Positions 1-9,608 are shown, counted from the first letter of the stretch. The stretch is 64,000 bases of DNA from an uncultured Oceanospirillaceae bacterium (GCA_937138495.1 CAKZPE010000050.1:62001-126000); one strand, 5' to 3'. Notes: generated by a model not told the origin, from the sequence alone. A program made the numbers and translations.

Positions 1-1128
1 AAAAAGCGCTTTGAAAAAGCCAGCCAGCACAACCGTCAGCAGTTTATGAAGATGGTCGTGACACAGTCAGTGACGACACCTATCGTGCAGATGCTGGTGG
101 CCGGCGTCATTGCAATACTTACCTTTCTGGCCATGGAGCCGAGTCTGGTACAGCAGATGTCTACCGGACAGTTTATTGCGTTTATTTCTGCCGCTTCGCT
201 GATGGCGAAGCCAATACGGCAACTGACTGAAATCAACGCGACGGTGCAGAAAGGCCTGGCGGCGGCACATAGCTTATTTGAAGTAATTGACAGCGATGCT
301 GAAAGGGATACCGGTCAGCATTCTGTCGAACGTATTCAGGGTCGGATTACCTTTAAAGGGCTTGGATTTAAGTACACTGAAAGCCCCCGGAAGATTTTGC
401 AGAATATAAATCTGGATATTCAGCCCGGCGAAACCATTGCTTTAGTGGGCAAGTCCGGCAGTGGCAAGACAACGCTGGCGAATCTGTTACCCCGTTTTTA
501 TGACCAGACATCTGGTGAGTTGCTGGTTGATGATATTCAGATCGGAGATATTCCCCTGACAGACCTTCGCCGGCAGATCGCGCTGGTAAATCAACAGGTC
601 ATGCTGTTTGAAGGTACTATTGCCCAGAATATTGCGTATGGTGCGCTGGCAGAACATTCAGAAGAGGCTGTTCTGGCTGCTGCGGAAGCGGCGCATGTGA
701 TGGAGTTTGCCAATAACCTGCCAGACGGTCTGGATACGATGGTCGGTGAGAACGGTATGTTGCTTTCCGGCGGGCAGCGACAGCGAATTGCTATCGCCAG
801 AGCGATTCTCAAAGATGCTCCTATTCTGATTCTGGATGAAGCGACATCTGCACTGGATACTCAGTCAGAACGGCATATTCAGGATGCGCTGGAAAATGTG
901 ATGCGTGGGCGAACCACTTTGGTTATCGCACACCGTTTATCCACCATTGAAACCGCCGACCGTATTTTAGTGATGGATGCCGGTCAGGTAATAGAGCAGG
1001 GCACTCACCGGGAACTGCTCAGTAAGCAGGGTGTCTATGCCAGCCTGCACCGTATGCAGTTCAGCGAGCAACAAAACGCGGCAGAAGATGACCGCTCAGA
1101 TCAGTCTACACAGGATACTAATTCATGA
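1..1128 (+). CDS. msbA: Lipid A export ABC transporter MsbA (3' part, truncated by window edge)
   Basis: The reading frame is open from base 1, so only the C-terminal 375 residues are visible; about 200 residues and the start lie upstream. The fragment holds the last membrane segments of the exporter domain and a complete nucleotide-binding domain. That domain has Walker [10 protein letters not shown] near visible residue 150, signature LSGGQ near 255, Walker [13 protein letters not shown] near 275, and the H-loop in IAHRLST. MsbA flips lipid A-core across the inner membrane using ATP. Its stop overlaps the start of hldE by 4 bases (ATGA), so the two LPS genes are translationally coupled. The same msbA-hldE pairing occurs in Pseudomonas. 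A generic lipid ABC exporter is the only alternative. Confidence 0.93.
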   Translation, partial: KKRFEKASQHNRQQFMKMVVTQSVTTPIVQMLVAGVIAILTFLAMEPSLVQQMSTGQFIAFISAASLMAKPIRQLTEINATVQKGLAAAHSLFEVIDSDAERDTGQHSVERIQGRITFKGLGFKYTESPRKILQNINLDIQPGETIALVGKSGSGKTTLANLLPRFYDQTSGELLVDDIQIGDIPLTDLRRQIALVNQQVMLFEGTIAQNIAYGALAEHSEEAVLAAAEAAHVMEFANNLPDGLDTMVGENGMLLSGGQRQRIAIARAILKDAPILILDEATSALDTQSERHIQDALENVMRGRTTLVIAHRLSTIETADRILVMDAGQVIEQGTHRELLSKQGVYASLHRMQFSEQQNAAEDDRSDQSTQDTNS

Positions 1129-2552
1129 AGTTTGTAATGCCACGGTTTGATAAAGCTCAGGTATTGGTGGTGGGTGATCTGATGCTGGACCGCTATTGGC
1201 ATGGCCCGACGTCACGGATTTCTCCGGAAGCGCCTGTGCCTGTAGTTAAAGTTGAACAGTGTGAAGACCGTCCCGGCGGCGCCGCGAACGTGGCACTGAA
1301 TATTTCTGCTCTGGGAGCAGGGGTTTCGCTGATTGGTCTGGTAGGGGAAGACGAAGCCGGCAGCGCGCTGGAAACCCGGTTAGCATCAGCCCGGGTGAAC
1401 TGCCAGTTCTGTACCAGCAATAATGAGCCAACAATTACCAAGCTCAGAGTGATGAGCCGTCATCAGCAACTGATCCGGCTGGATTTTGAGGAACGTTTTG
1501 CCGCTGATTACAGTGATGATTTGCAGCAGCAGATCGGTGCGCTGTTACAGAATGTCGGTGTGATGATTCTGTCGGACTATAACAAAGGCACCTTAAGTGA
1601 TCCGCAGGCACTGATTGCGCAAGCTAAGGCTGCGGGAGTGCCGGTTTTGGTTGATCCGAAAGGCAGTAATTTTGACCGGTATAAAGGCGCGACACTGCTC
1701 ACGCCCAATCTGAGTGAGTTCGAAGGCGTTGTAGGCGCCTGTCATTCAGAGCACGAGCTGGTAAGCAAGGCACAGGAGCTGATTGAAACGCTGGAGCTGG
1801 AAGCGTTACTGGTTACCCGCAGTGAACAGGGCATGACCCTGATTCGCGCCGGTCAGGGCGAGGTGCACTTTCCTGCCCGGGCAAGAGAGGTATTTGATGT
1901 TACCGGGGCGGGCGATACCGTTATTTCTACACTGGCCAGTGCTCTGGCCGCCGGAGAGCCTATTGAAGTTGCCACGGGGCTGGCGAACATGGCCGCCAGC
2001 ATTGTCGTGGGTAAGCTGGGGACCGCTGCTATCAGTGCACCTGAACTGCGCCGGACCGTGAACCGTGAGTTGGGCTCAGAGCGGGGGGTAGTCAGTGATG
2101 AACAGCTGCTGGTCGCTCTGGATGATGCCCGTGCCAGCGGAGAAAAAATTGTTTTTACCAATGGCTGCTTCGATATCCTTCATGCCGGGCATGTGGGCTA
2201 TCTGAAACAGGCCAGAGCGCAGGGCGACCGGTTAGTGTTGGCGATCAATGATGATGACTCGGTTAAGCGCCTGAAAGGTGAAGGCCGGCCGATTAATCCG
2301 GTGGAGCGGCGTAAGGCTGTACTGGCCGGGCTGGAAGCCGTCGACTGGGTGGTGAGCTTTAACGAAGATACCCCTGAAAGACTGCTGGAGCAGGTGCGTC
2401 CGGATGTGCTGGTGAAAGGCGGTGACTATGGCATTGAAGGGGTTGTTGGTGGTGAGTTTGTCCGCAGTTATGGGGGGGAGGTGAAGGTGCTGTCTTTCCT
2501 GGATAACTGTTCGACCACAGCCATTGTCGAAAAAATTCAAAGTAACGACTGA
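1125..2552 (+). CDS. hldE: Bifunctional heptose 7-phosphate kinase / heptose 1-phosphate adenylyltransferase
   Basis: This 475-residue cytoplasmic enzyme carries out two steps of ADP-heptose synthesis for the LPS inner core. Residues ~1-320 form a ribokinase-type (PfkB) domain with a GGAANVA motif near residue 51 and the catalytic DVTGAGD at 258-264. Residues ~340-475 form the nucleotidyltransferase domain, with [12 protein letters not shown] at 345-356 containing the HxGH motif. The length is normal for the fused form. The start overlaps the msbA stop. The partner isomerase GmhA is also encoded in this window at 6845-7408, so most of the ADP-heptose route is present locally. Confidence 0.96.
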   Translation: MKFVMPRFDKAQVLVVGDLMLDRYWHGPTSRISPEAPVPVVKVEQCEDRPGGAANVALNISALGAGVSLIGLVGEDEAGSALETRLASARVNCQFCTSNNEPTITKLRVMSRHQQLIRLDFEERFAADYSDDLQQQIGALLQNVGVMILSDYNKGTLSDPQALIAQAKAAGVPVLVDPKGSNFDRYKGATLLTPNLSEFEGVVGACHSEHELVSKAQELIETLELEALLVTRSEQGMTLIRAGQGEVHFPARAREVFDVTGAGDTVISTLASALAAGEPIEVATGLANMAASIVVGKLGTAAISAPELRRTVNRELGSERGVVSDEQLLVALDDARASGEKIVFTNGCFDILHAGHVGYLKQARAQGDRLVLAINDDDSVKRLKGEGRPINPVERRKAVLAGLEAVDWVVSFNEDTPERLLEQVRPDVLVKGGDYGIEGVVGGEFVRSYGGEVKVLSFLDNCSTTAIVEKIQSND

Positions 2553-2630
2553 TCAAAGCAGCAACTGATGCTGTCAGCCCTGATGGGCGAATACTTCACT
2601 CAGACGTGTGTTGGCGGGGGTTGGCTGTTT

Positions 2631-3371
2631 TCAGTAACGCCCGTCAATGAACTTTCCCAGCTCATAGATGCGCTGGTCGTGTAATTTAGCCAGCCAGAGT
2701 TCCTGATTCAGTACGACATCCAGTTGCTGACTGTCCCAGTTATACTCTTCTTCTGCATGCAATAGGGATAGCTGGGTTTCCGGTAAATGGCGTACTTCAA
2801 GAGGGTAAACCAGCTGTGCTGAACAGGTAGGGCTGTGGATATATAGCATGGGATTACCCGGTAACCGCTGTTCATTCATATAAATGCCCGTCTGGGGTAA
2901 GTGCAGCGGGTTCCAGGGGCTGCTTTCTAACTCCAGCAATACTTCTTCACAGTAGGTCAGTTCTTTGTAAGGGGCGGCTAAGAGATCGTTGTTGAGTGTG
3001 CAGCGGGCAAATGCCGGACCGTTCTCCAGCAGGCATTCTTCAGCAATCTCCTGTGCCAGAGTCAGGTAGGGATTATGCAGCTGTTCTTCGGGTATGTAAC
3101 CGGAGGGGAGCTTCAGTTGCCAGTGGTCATCTTTAAACTGACGAACCAGAATCAGATAGTCAGTTTCCTGAATTCTGAGGTGGATCTGCGCCGATACTCC
3201 CAGATTAGCAAAGGTGCCGGGGATTTTGCTTTGACAGGGCTTACGCCGTTTTTGCAAGGTACTGAAGTTGATACTGTCTCCCACAGGGGTGATATTCACA
3301 CCGTGCCGGTGGGGTGATAGCCGGACAGAACGGGTATGGAAGAGCCGGGGATCTTTGTGGGTAATGATCAT
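2631..3371 (-). CDS. NUDIX-like hydrolase with a degenerate Nudix box
   Basis: This is a 246-residue protein of uncertain function. The middle resembles a NUDIX fold: a beta-rich lead, then a box starting LPSGYIPEE and ending AQEIAEECL. Compared with the canonical GX5EX7REUXEEXGU box, the REUXEE core appears as QEIAEE (Arg replaced by Gln), the late Gly is lost and the loop is about two residues longer. The two metal-binding Glu are kept. The start is supported by a strong AAGGAGG seven to eight bases upstream. It is the last gene of a run with the aldo/keto reductase and FAD oxidoreductase, 42 bases downstream of the former. Substrate cannot be predicted, and activity is doubtful given the changes. 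Confidence 0.6.
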   Translation of the reverse strand: MIITHKDPRLFHTRSVRLSPHRHGVNITPVGDSINFSTLQKRRKPCQSKIPGTFANLGVSAQIHLRIQETDYLILVRQFKDDHWQLKLPSGYIPEEQLHNPYLTLAQEIAEECLLENGPAFARCTLNNDLLAAPYKELTYCEEVLLELESSPWNPLHLPQTGIYMNEQRLPGNPMLYIHSPTCSAQLVYPLEVRHLPETQLSLLHAEEEYNWDSQQLDVVLNQELWLAKLHDQRIYELGKFIDGRY

Positions 3372-3413
3372 GGCCGCTCCTCCTTTGTATAAAAAAGTAT
3401 CAGTTCAGGTCTT

Positions 3414-4229
3414 TTATACCATGGTTTCGATGGCGCGTTTGACTGCCGCTACGTTTTTTTGCAGATGAGCGGGGTTGATTGTACCCACTATGGCACTGTG
3501 CACACCGGGATGGCGGAAAATGAAGTTAAAACTGGCCTGAACCGGATCTTCCCCTTCATTCAGGCACAGGTGGCCTGATGCGAGTGCTTTTTTAATCAGA
3601 ATGCCTTTATGATGCTGGTGTGCATAATCGAGCACAGGTGCTTCATCCGGCTGATTCAGATTGTAAGTGACCATGGCGCAGTCGGAGCGCTTCAGGGTTT
3701 CTATGCCCCCTTCAACGGTCTTTCCTGACATTCCACCAGCACGTATTTTGCCTTCAGCTTTGAGGTCATTCAGAACATCCAGTGCACCGAATTCATTAAT
3801 GATCTGCATATCATTGCCGTCTGAGTGAATCAGCAGGATATCAATATAGTCGGTTTCCAGGCGGCGCAGGCTGCGTTCCACACTGCTGCGAATATGTTCC
3901 GGTGTGAAAATATAGGCAGATTCCCCCGTTGCATTATTGAATTCTTCGCCGGCCTTACTGCAGATGACCCACTGATCCCGCTGGCCGCGTAACAGCGGAC
4001 CCAGCCGGGTTTCACTGGTGCCGTAAGCCGGTGCGGTATCAATCAGGTTAATGCCGAGATCCCTGCACAGGGCCAGAAGGTCGGTGACCTGACGATCGTC
4101 CGGGATAGTGAAACCGTTCGGGTATTTAACCCCCTGATCCCGGCCAATTTTTACAGTGCCCAGGCCCACCGGGCTGATTTCCAGATCGGTTCCGGCCAGT
4201 TTGGTTTTAATCAAAATAACGTCTCCCAT
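3414..4229 (-). CDS. Aldo/keto reductase
   Basis: This is a 271-residue (alpha/beta)8 NAD(P)H-dependent oxidoreductase. The catalytic tetrad is visible: Asp64 and Tyr69 in DTAPAYG, Lys92 in CSKAG and His135 in LLIHSD. The substrate is unknown. The start at 4229 lies inside the end of the upstream FAD oxidoreductase gene (19-base overlap), so translation is probably coupled. From memory, P. aeruginosa carries a similar aldo/keto reductase plus FAD oxidoreductase pair in the interval between waaA and hldE. That suggests a conserved but uncharacterised neighbourhood rather than a recent insertion. Confidence 0.85.
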   Translation of the reverse strand: MGDVILIKTKLAGTDLEISPVGLGTVKIGRDQGVKYPNGFTIPDDRQVTDLLALCRDLGINLIDTAPAYGTSETRLGPLLRGQRDQWVICSKAGEEFNNATGESAYIFTPEHIRSSVERSLRRLETDYIDILLIHSDGNDMQIINEFGALDVLNDLKAEGKIRAGGMSGKTVEGGIETLKRSDCAMVTYNLNQPDEAPVLDYAHQHHKGILIKKALASGHLCLNEGEDPVQASFNFIFRHPGVHSAIVGTINPAHLQKNVAAVKRAIETMV

Positions 4230-5389
4230 ACCGGTTCAGCAATCGGTGCGCCAGGCAATGGAATCGGTGTGTTGGCGGCTGCCGGTTCAATGCCCTGCAT
4301 TTGCAGCAGGTTCAGTACCTGATCACTCATATCCGGTGCCAGTGCAAGTTTGGTTGGCCAGCCAATGATGCCGTTGGCAACGGGCTGGGCAAAGGCGCTG
4401 TCAGGGCGGGTCAGGGCAGACTGTCGGGGTTCAGCCCGGTTGATGCGCAGGGTCGCCCAGCGGGCATTCGGCAGTTCAACCCAGGGGAGCAGTTCCTGCA
4501 AGAGTTTTTGAGCAGCACTGATCTGTTCTTCTTCTGAGCGCTGTACTCCGGTTTCTGCCAGATCACCGCCCAGGTACCAGGCCTGTTCGCCATTGTCGGT
4601 GGGGTGGCTGGTAATGGTTACCAGTGGTTTGCTGCCAGCGCTGATACAGTGAGCAAAAACCGGCAGGTCTGCACTGTGCCTTACTATGACCATATGTAAT
4701 GGGCGGCGCTGCATTTCCGGTTGGCTAACCTGCCAGTCCTGCAGGAGTTTTTCACTGCCTTCGCCGGCGGTGAGAATATAGCGTTGTGCGGTTAAACGCA
4801 GTTGCTGTTCAGGTAGTTCAAGCGCGGCAATTTCGCCGTTGTTGTGAATGATCTGCAGATCATCTTTACTGATTTTAAAAATATGCTCCGCATGAGGGGT
4901 GGTGAGTGCGTGTACAACGCTGGGAACATTCAGAACCAGCTCGTTCAGCTTGTATAAGCTGCCGCGAAACTGCTTATGCTGAAAGACCTCTGGCCGGTCT
5001 GTAACGCTGATATCATCAACCCGCCCTTTCAGTGCTTTACTGGCAAAGAAGGCTGTCATCTTTGAGGCAAGGGAGCCTTTAGACCATAAATAGTGTGCGT
5101 CGGACAGAATGTCTGCTGAGCTGAGATCAATCTCGCCGTTTCCCTGTAAACAGTCTCTCCAGCGATCCGGCATATCAGCAATGGCATTCGCCGCCTGGGT
5201 CAGTGCACCGTTCAGCGCATATTTTGTGCCGCCGTGAATGATGCCCTGGGAGCGGATGCTCTGCCCCCCCCCAAGTTCGCCGGTTTCCAGCAAAATGGCG
5301 TGGTAACCCTGTTGCCGGAGGCGATTGAGTAACCACAGGCCGGCGATGCCGCCGCCGAGTATGATCAGGTCTGTATGAATGGTCTGCAT
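4211..5389 (-). CDS. FAD-dependent oxidoreductase (DAO / glycerol-3-phosphate dehydrogenase-like)
   Basis: This 392-residue flavoenzyme has an N-terminal Rossmann dinucleotide motif GGGIAG at residues 12-17, ending in an acidic residue (LLE) that would contact the FAD ribose. The following GGxSIRSQGIIHGG segment is typical of the D-amino-acid oxidase / glycerol-3-phosphate dehydrogenase superfamily. No signal peptide or membrane segment is obvious. It heads the three-gene run with the aldo/keto reductase and the NUDIX-like gene and is divergent from waaA. The substrate is not predictable from sequence alone. Confidence 0.8.
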   Translation of the reverse strand: MQTIHTDLIILGGGIAGLWLLNRLRQQGYHAILLETGELGGGQSIRSQGIIHGGTKYALNGALTQAANAIADMPDRWRDCLQGNGEIDLSSADILSDAHYLWSKGSLASKMTAFFASKALKGRVDDISVTDRPEVFQHKQFRGSLYKLNELVLNVPSVVHALTTPHAEHIFKISKDDLQIIHNNGEIAALELPEQQLRLTAQRYILTAGEGSEKLLQDWQVSQPEMQRRPLHMVIVRHSADLPVFAHCISAGSKPLVTITSHPTDNGEQAWYLGGDLAETGVQRSEEEQISAAQKLLQELLPWVELPNARWATLRINRAEPRQSALTRPDSAFAQPVANGIIGWPTKLALAPDMSDQVLNLLQMQGIEPAAANTPIPLPGAPIAEPVWETLF

Positions 5390-5552
5390 GGGATCGCTAA
5401 GTGAACTCTGTTATGGCAATGATTATATCTGCTTTTTTATCAGGGGAGGTAGCTAAGCCGGGTGTCTGTGCACTGTTTAATTCTGCCGGGACTGATAGAA
5501 TCTGACCTCTTTTATTGTTGTCAGTTGCATGCGGTGGGGTCTTACTGAATCT

Positions 5553-6818
5553 ATGTTTCGTTTTTTATACAGTGTGGCGCTTTATCTGCTGACTCCCTTT
5601 ATTGTGTTGCAACTGTGGCGGCGGGGGAGCCGGTCACCTGCTTACCGCCAGCGCTGGGCTGAACGGTTTGGATTTTATCCCCGTGCGCTGACTGCTCCGC
5701 AGGCGCCGCTTTGGATTCACAGTGTGTCGGTGGGGGAAACGATTGCCATCGCGCCACTGGTAGAGCGCTTGCTGGCTGAAAATCCTCAGACACCGGTTCT
5801 TATGACGACCATGACACCGACGGGCAGCGAGCGGGTTGTTTCAATGTTTGGTGGCAGAGTGACCCATGTGTATTGTCCGTATGATCTGCCGGGGGCGCTG
5901 GCCCGTTTTCAGCGTCGCTTCAGACCACGCGCCTGCGTCATTGTTGAAACGGAGCTCTGGCCAAATCTTATTCATAGCTGTGCCCGCAATCAGGTGCCAG
6001 TGTTAGTGGCAAATGCCCGGATGTCTGCCCGGTCGGCTAAAGGTTATCAGCGTTTTGGCGGTTTGACCCGCTCGATGCTTAAGTCCGTAACGATGATTGC
6101 CGCACAGAATGATGTTGACGGGCAGCGCTTTGTCTCTCTGGGATTAGAACCGAATAAGTTGCAGGTTACAGGCAGTATTAAATTTGATATTGAGTCTGAT
6201 CCTCGGAAGGTTGTGCTGGGTGATCAGCTGCGCAGTCAGTGGGGTGACGACCGGCCTGTATGGGCGGCGGCCAGTACCCATGATGACGAGCACCGTCAGA
6301 TTATAGAAATACATACACATCTGCTTAAAGACTTCCCGTCTCTCATGCTTGTACTGGTGCCCCGCCATCCTGAGCAGTTTGCAGTAGCCGGAGATCAGGC
6401 CGCAGCCGCGGGGCTTAATGTTTGCAGACGCAGCGCCGGGGATTTGCCTGATGCACATACGCAGGTGTTTGTTGGGGATACGTTAGGAGAGATGCTGGGG
6501 TTCTGCGCGGCCTCAGACATTGTATTTGTAGGAGGCAGCCTGATTGAACGGGGCGGTCATAATCCTCTGGAACCTGCACTGTTATCCCGGCCGGTATTAG
6601 TTGGCCCGCATTATTTTAATTTCCTGCACATTACTGATCAGTTGGCTGAAGCCGGCGGGCTGAGTGTATTGGCCGATCAGCAGATGCTTGAAGTGCGTCT
6701 GCGAGCTCTGCTGGAAAATGCTGATCAGGCCCGTGAGATGGGGGAGAAAGGGAAGGCGTATCTGGATGCGAACCGCGGCGCGCTTGGTCGTCTGTTAGCG
6801 CTGGTCACCGGGTTATAG
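5553..6818 (+). CDS. waaA: 3-deoxy-D-manno-octulosonic acid (Kdo) transferase
   Basis: WaaA/KdtA transfers Kdo from CMP-Kdo to lipid IVA at the inner membrane, beginning LPS core assembly. The protein (421 residues from this start) opens with a short hydrophobic anchor and a GT-B N-domain. Family motifs are HSVSVGETIA (with the catalytic Glu), TTMTPTGSERV, ETELWPNLI and the C-terminal donor-site segment GGHNPLEPALLSRPVLVGP. An in-frame ATG at 5529 would add eight residues. I prefer 5553 because family members begin directly with the hydrophobic anchor and a GGTGGGG stretch lies upstream, although at long spacing. The 163 bases separating it from the divergent oxidoreductase gene should hold both promoters. 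Confidence 0.95.
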   Translation: MFRFLYSVALYLLTPFIVLQLWRRGSRSPAYRQRWAERFGFYPRALTAPQAPLWIHSVSVGETIAIAPLVERLLAENPQTPVLMTTMTPTGSERVVSMFGGRVTHVYCPYDLPGALARFQRRFRPRACVIVETELWPNLIHSCARNQVPVLVANARMSARSAKGYQRFGGLTRSMLKSVTMIAAQNDVDGQRFVSLGLEPNKLQVTGSIKFDIESDPRKVVLGDQLRSQWGDDRPVWAAASTHDDEHRQIIEIHTHLLKDFPSLMLVLVPRHPEQFAVAGDQAAAAGLNVCRRSAGDLPDAHTQVFVGDTLGEMLGFCAASDIVFVGGSLIERGGHNPLEPALLSRPVLVGPHYFNFLHITDQLAEAGGLSVLADQQMLEVRLRALLENADQAREMGEKGKAYLDANRGALGRLLALVTGL

Positions 6819-6844
6819 TGTCCAGCGCAAAAGGCGCTGTCAGA

Positions 6845-7408
6845 TCAGATTTCAGTACTGATCCGGTCCATTTCTTCACACAGCCAGTGGCCGACAAAAA
6901 TGTGGGCTTCCTGAATGCGTGCGGTTTCTTCGCAGGGAACACACAGGCAGTGATCGGCTATGGTCTTCAGTTCGCCGCCGCCCGCACCGGTCCAGGCCCA
7001 GCAGTTTGCACCGATGCCCTGAGCGGCTTTGATAGCATCAATGATGTTGGCACTGTTACCTGAGGTGGATATACCGATGACCAGATCTTTTGGCTGGCAC
7101 AGGGCCTGCATCTGCCGGGTAAAGACAGAGCTAAAATCGTAGTCGTTAGCGTGTGCGGTGAGGATAGATGTATCGGTTGTCAGCGCGATTGCCGCCAGTG
7201 GCTGGCGTTCTGCTTTATAACGAACAACAAACTCTGCAGCCAGGTGCTGGCTGTCAGCCGCGCTGCCACCATTTCCCATGAAAATCAGCTTTCCGCCGGC
7301 CTCAAAGGTAGCGATGATGTGTTCGGCAAGCAGTTCGGTATCTGCCTGAATACTGTCCAGTTTGTTAAATACTTCCTGGTGACGTTGCAGAGCATTGCTG
7401 AAAGACAT
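6845..7408 (-). CDS. gmhA: Phosphoheptose isomerase (SIS domain)
   Basis: This 187-residue SIS-domain protein shows GNGGSA at 46-51, Glu59 in AAEFVVRYK, the phosphate-binding STSGNS at 114-119 and a C-terminal His169 in QEAHIFVGHW. These match GmhA, which isomerises sedoheptulose 7-phosphate to heptose 7-phosphate for LPS core synthesis. DiaA, a replication initiation factor, is a close paralogue; the retained catalytic Glu and His and the heptose genes nearby favour GmhA. It is convergent with waaA and ends 26 bases from it. It lies 12 bases downstream of cyaY on the same strand. Confidence 0.88.
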   Translation of the reverse strand: MSFSNALQRHQEVFNKLDSIQADTELLAEHIIATFEAGGKLIFMGNGGSAADSQHLAAEFVVRYKAERQPLAAIALTTDTSILTAHANDYDFSSVFTRQMQALCQPKDLVIGISTSGNSANIIDAIKAAQGIGANCWAWTGAGGGELKTIADHCLCVPCEETARIQEAHIFVGHWLCEEMDRISTEI

Positions 7409-7420
7409 GTGCTATTCCGT

Positions 7421-7744
7421 TCAGATATCAAATTCAAAAGTTTCGCCAGCCTGTTCGGCAAAGACACTGTTTAGCACAGCCTGAAGTGTTTCACCGTCGC
7501 TATCACGTATCCAGGTTTGCTTATCTTCAGCATAGTCGAAATGGAAACCGCCGCTGCGGGCTGCCAGCCATAACTGAGTGACCGGTGTTTGACGGGTAAA
7601 GATAATCTGAGTCTGGTTTTCACAGATAACGGTCAGTACGCCGCCGTTATTTTCATAGTCCAGATCAGTGCTGGCTTCATCAAGCGCTTCTTCGATTGCA
7701 ATAAAGGTGTTGTCGACGCGCTGATTAAATTCAGATTCATTCAT
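7421..7744 (-). CDS. cyaY: Iron donor / frataxin-like protein CyaY
   Basis: This 107-residue frataxin-family protein has the acidic first helix (EEALDEASTDLDYE) and the conserved NGGVLTV, QLWLAARSGGFHF and DTxLxxVL-like segments. CyaY binds iron and modulates IscS-dependent Fe-S cluster assembly in the cytoplasm. In E. coli and Pseudomonas cyaY sits divergent to the yifL/lppL-dapF region. Here the same arrangement is kept, but a GGDEF gene is inserted upstream of cyaY on the same strand, so cyaY now follows that gene after a 66-base gap. Confidence 0.93.
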   Translation of the reverse strand: MNESEFNQRVDNTFIAIEEALDEASTDLDYENNGGVLTVICENQTQIIFTRQTPVTQLWLAARSGGFHFDYAEDKQTWIRDSDGETLQAVLNSVFAEQAGETFEFDI

Positions 7745-7810
7745 ATTGGGTGTTTACCTGGCGTGGATAAGTGGCCTGATTATATACAGATGCTCTGTTG
7801 AGAGCGATTA

Positions 7811-9361
7811 TTATTCCAAGAGTTCCGCTGAAGATGGCTGGCTTTGCTCAGTGGCCAGAAAGCAGTTGCGACCTGCGGCTTTGGCGGCCAGTAACTGTTC
7901 ATCAGCCAGCTGAAGTAATTCATAGGGGGAGGGGTCACTGACACTGGCAGAGGTGGCAATGCCAATGCTGACGGTGATGTTCTGAATATCGTCCTCATCG
8001 CGGTGAGGGTTTTCATCCCGGAGCAGTTGTTGCAGGTTTTGTGCGACCAGAATGGCGCCCTTTTGATGGGTTTCCGGTAATAACAGAATGAATTCTTCCC
8101 CGCCGTAGCGAAAGGCCATATCGGCTGGCCGGTTCACCGATTTGGCAATCAGTTTGGCCGTCGCACGTAAGCAGTTATCCCCGGCCAGATGTCCGTGTAA
8201 ATCGTTGTAGCTTTTAAAGTGATCAATGTCGATGATCAGTATCGACAAAGGTCTCTTCGCCCGGGTGACCCGGAGCCATTCCAGTTCCAGCAGATGTTCA
8301 AATTCCCGGCGGTTATAAAGTTGGGTCAGATGGTCCCGGTTGGACAGCTGCTGATACTGATCTGCCAGCTGTTTCAGATTAATAAGGCGGCGGGCTCTGG
8401 CAGCCAGGACGTCTTCCTGTAATCCGGGGTACAGATAATCACTGTAGCTAAGTTGGTAGCTAAGGGCTTCACGGGTCGGAACATATTCAGTGTCCAGGAA
8501 AATAACCGACAGTTGCTGCAGGTTCCGTTGTTGAATCAGTTCAATGCAGGCCAGATTCTCATCTGTGTCCGGTAAGCCGGTGAAGAGTACCAGGTCGAGA
8601 GTTTCCGGTCCGTTTAAGTGATCGGCGAGTTGTTCGTGGCTACCGAAGATCCGGATATCGTATTCGTTGCGCAGGGGACCGATGACGTGCCAGTGTTCTG
8701 TCAGGGAGCCGAGCAGGGCGATAATGGGGCGGGGTTTAAAGCTGCAGCTGGCAACTTCGCAGGAAAGTAATTTTTCATTGCCACTCAGGTAGGCAAGAAT
8801 TTCGCTTACACTGGAAAGCCCCAACATGGCGCGGCTTTTATGATGTTGCAAAATAGGAATTCGCCGCTGATACACAGGCTCTTCCCAGCCAGCCTGCCAG
8901 TCCCGGAGTAATGACTCGCGCTGTTCCAGGTTATAAGTCAGCAGCTGGCTGGCCGTCAGGCCGCAGTCTGTCAGAATATCCAGCAGAACGCTTTCCTGAG
9001 CAATATCTTTTCCCTGTTGCCAGAGCGCACGATACACCGCGAGCCTGAATTCAGGTGCTTTTTGGGGGTGCAACAGCTCCAGACTGGCTGTTAACTGATT
9101 AGCACGGCGGGTATTGGAGCGTATGGGGGGCAGAGCAATGTTTACTTCAGGGGCGCGGTGACGGACGGTTGCCACTTCGCTGGCCAGTTCAACCTGCTCA
9201 TCCAGCGTGAACTCACGGATCTGAGCATCCGGTGCGTGTTCAATTAACTGCCAGTGAACATTATTGAGCCAGTTGTGAGCAGCAAGGTGTTCGTGGAGTG
9301 CGTAGCAAAACGGACAGTTAAAATCGCCGTAAACAGTATTCTGTATGGGGTCTGTCATCAT
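7811..9361 (-). CDS. DsbA-like / REC-like / GGEEF diguanylate cyclase fusion
   Basis: This 516-residue predicted cytoplasmic protein has three parts. Residues ~8-195 resemble a DsbA/FrnE-type thioredoxin fold with a CPFC motif at 16-19, a long helical insert and a cis-Pro-like RIP at 168-170. Residues ~212-325 look like a response-regulator receiver that has lost its chemistry: the phospho-Asp position after LDLVLF is Thr and the conserved Lys of DYL-K-P is missing. Residues ~343-505 form a GGDEF domain with GGEEF at 420-424, metal Asp in IIDID and an inhibitory RxxD site (RPAD, 411-414), so it should make c-di-GMP. No signal peptide or membrane segment is present. It is upstream of cyaY and divergent from the lptM-like gene. 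A redox-sensing cyclase is an inference from architecture only. Confidence 0.82.
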   Translation of the reverse strand: MMTDPIQNTVYGDFNCPFCYALHEHLAAHNWLNNVHWQLIEHAPDAQIREFTLDEQVELASEVATVRHRAPEVNIALPPIRSNTRRANQLTASLELLHPQKAPEFRLAVYRALWQQGKDIAQESVLLDILTDCGLTASQLLTYNLEQRESLLRDWQAGWEEPVYQRRIPILQHHKSRAMLGLSSVSEILAYLSGNEKLLSCEVASCSFKPRPIIALLGSLTEHWHVIGPLRNEYDIRIFGSHEQLADHLNGPETLDLVLFTGLPDTDENLACIELIQQRNLQQLSVIFLDTEYVPTREALSYQLSYSDYLYPGLQEDVLAARARRLINLKQLADQYQQLSNRDHLTQLYNRREFEHLLELEWLRVTRAKRPLSILIIDIDHFKSYNDLHGHLAGDNCLRATAKLIAKSVNRPADMAFRYGGEEFILLLPETHQKGAILVAQNLQQLLRDENPHRDEDDIQNITVSIGIATSASVSDPSPYELLQLADEQLLAAKAAGRNCFLATEQSQPSSAELLE

Positions 9362-9504
9362 GTCTGTCTCGTGGCCGGCGCTGTGACTTCATCTTAGAGC
9401 GGAGTGGCGCCTGGCTGCAAGCCGCTGTGCAGTATTCCTGCCGGATCCCGGGAAATTTACACTCTTAGAGGGGCTACGCAGTACTTTTCTGGTGTGGCTG
9501 TGGG

Positions 9505-9510
9505 TATAAT
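9505..9510 (+). promoter_or_regulatory. Candidate promoter -10 (TATAAT) for the lptM-lysA-dapF operon
   Basis: A perfect TATAAT lies about 100 bases before the small lipoprotein gene, inside the 247-base gap between the divergent GGEEF gene and that gene. No good -35 hexamer sits at 16-18 bases upstream, so the call rests on the -10 alone. No other clear element was seen in this gap. Confidence 0.4.
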
Positions 9511-9608
9511 CGGACGTTATTTGTGCGTAAAGCCGGGATGGCGGGTGATGCCTGATCAGGATCGGTGGCAGCGTTAAGCAAGACTAATCACCAGAGAGAT
9601 ATCAGACG

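Noticed and set aside
2577..2588. Terminator after hldE
   Set aside because: GCCC/GGGC forms only a 4-bp stem with no T-run.
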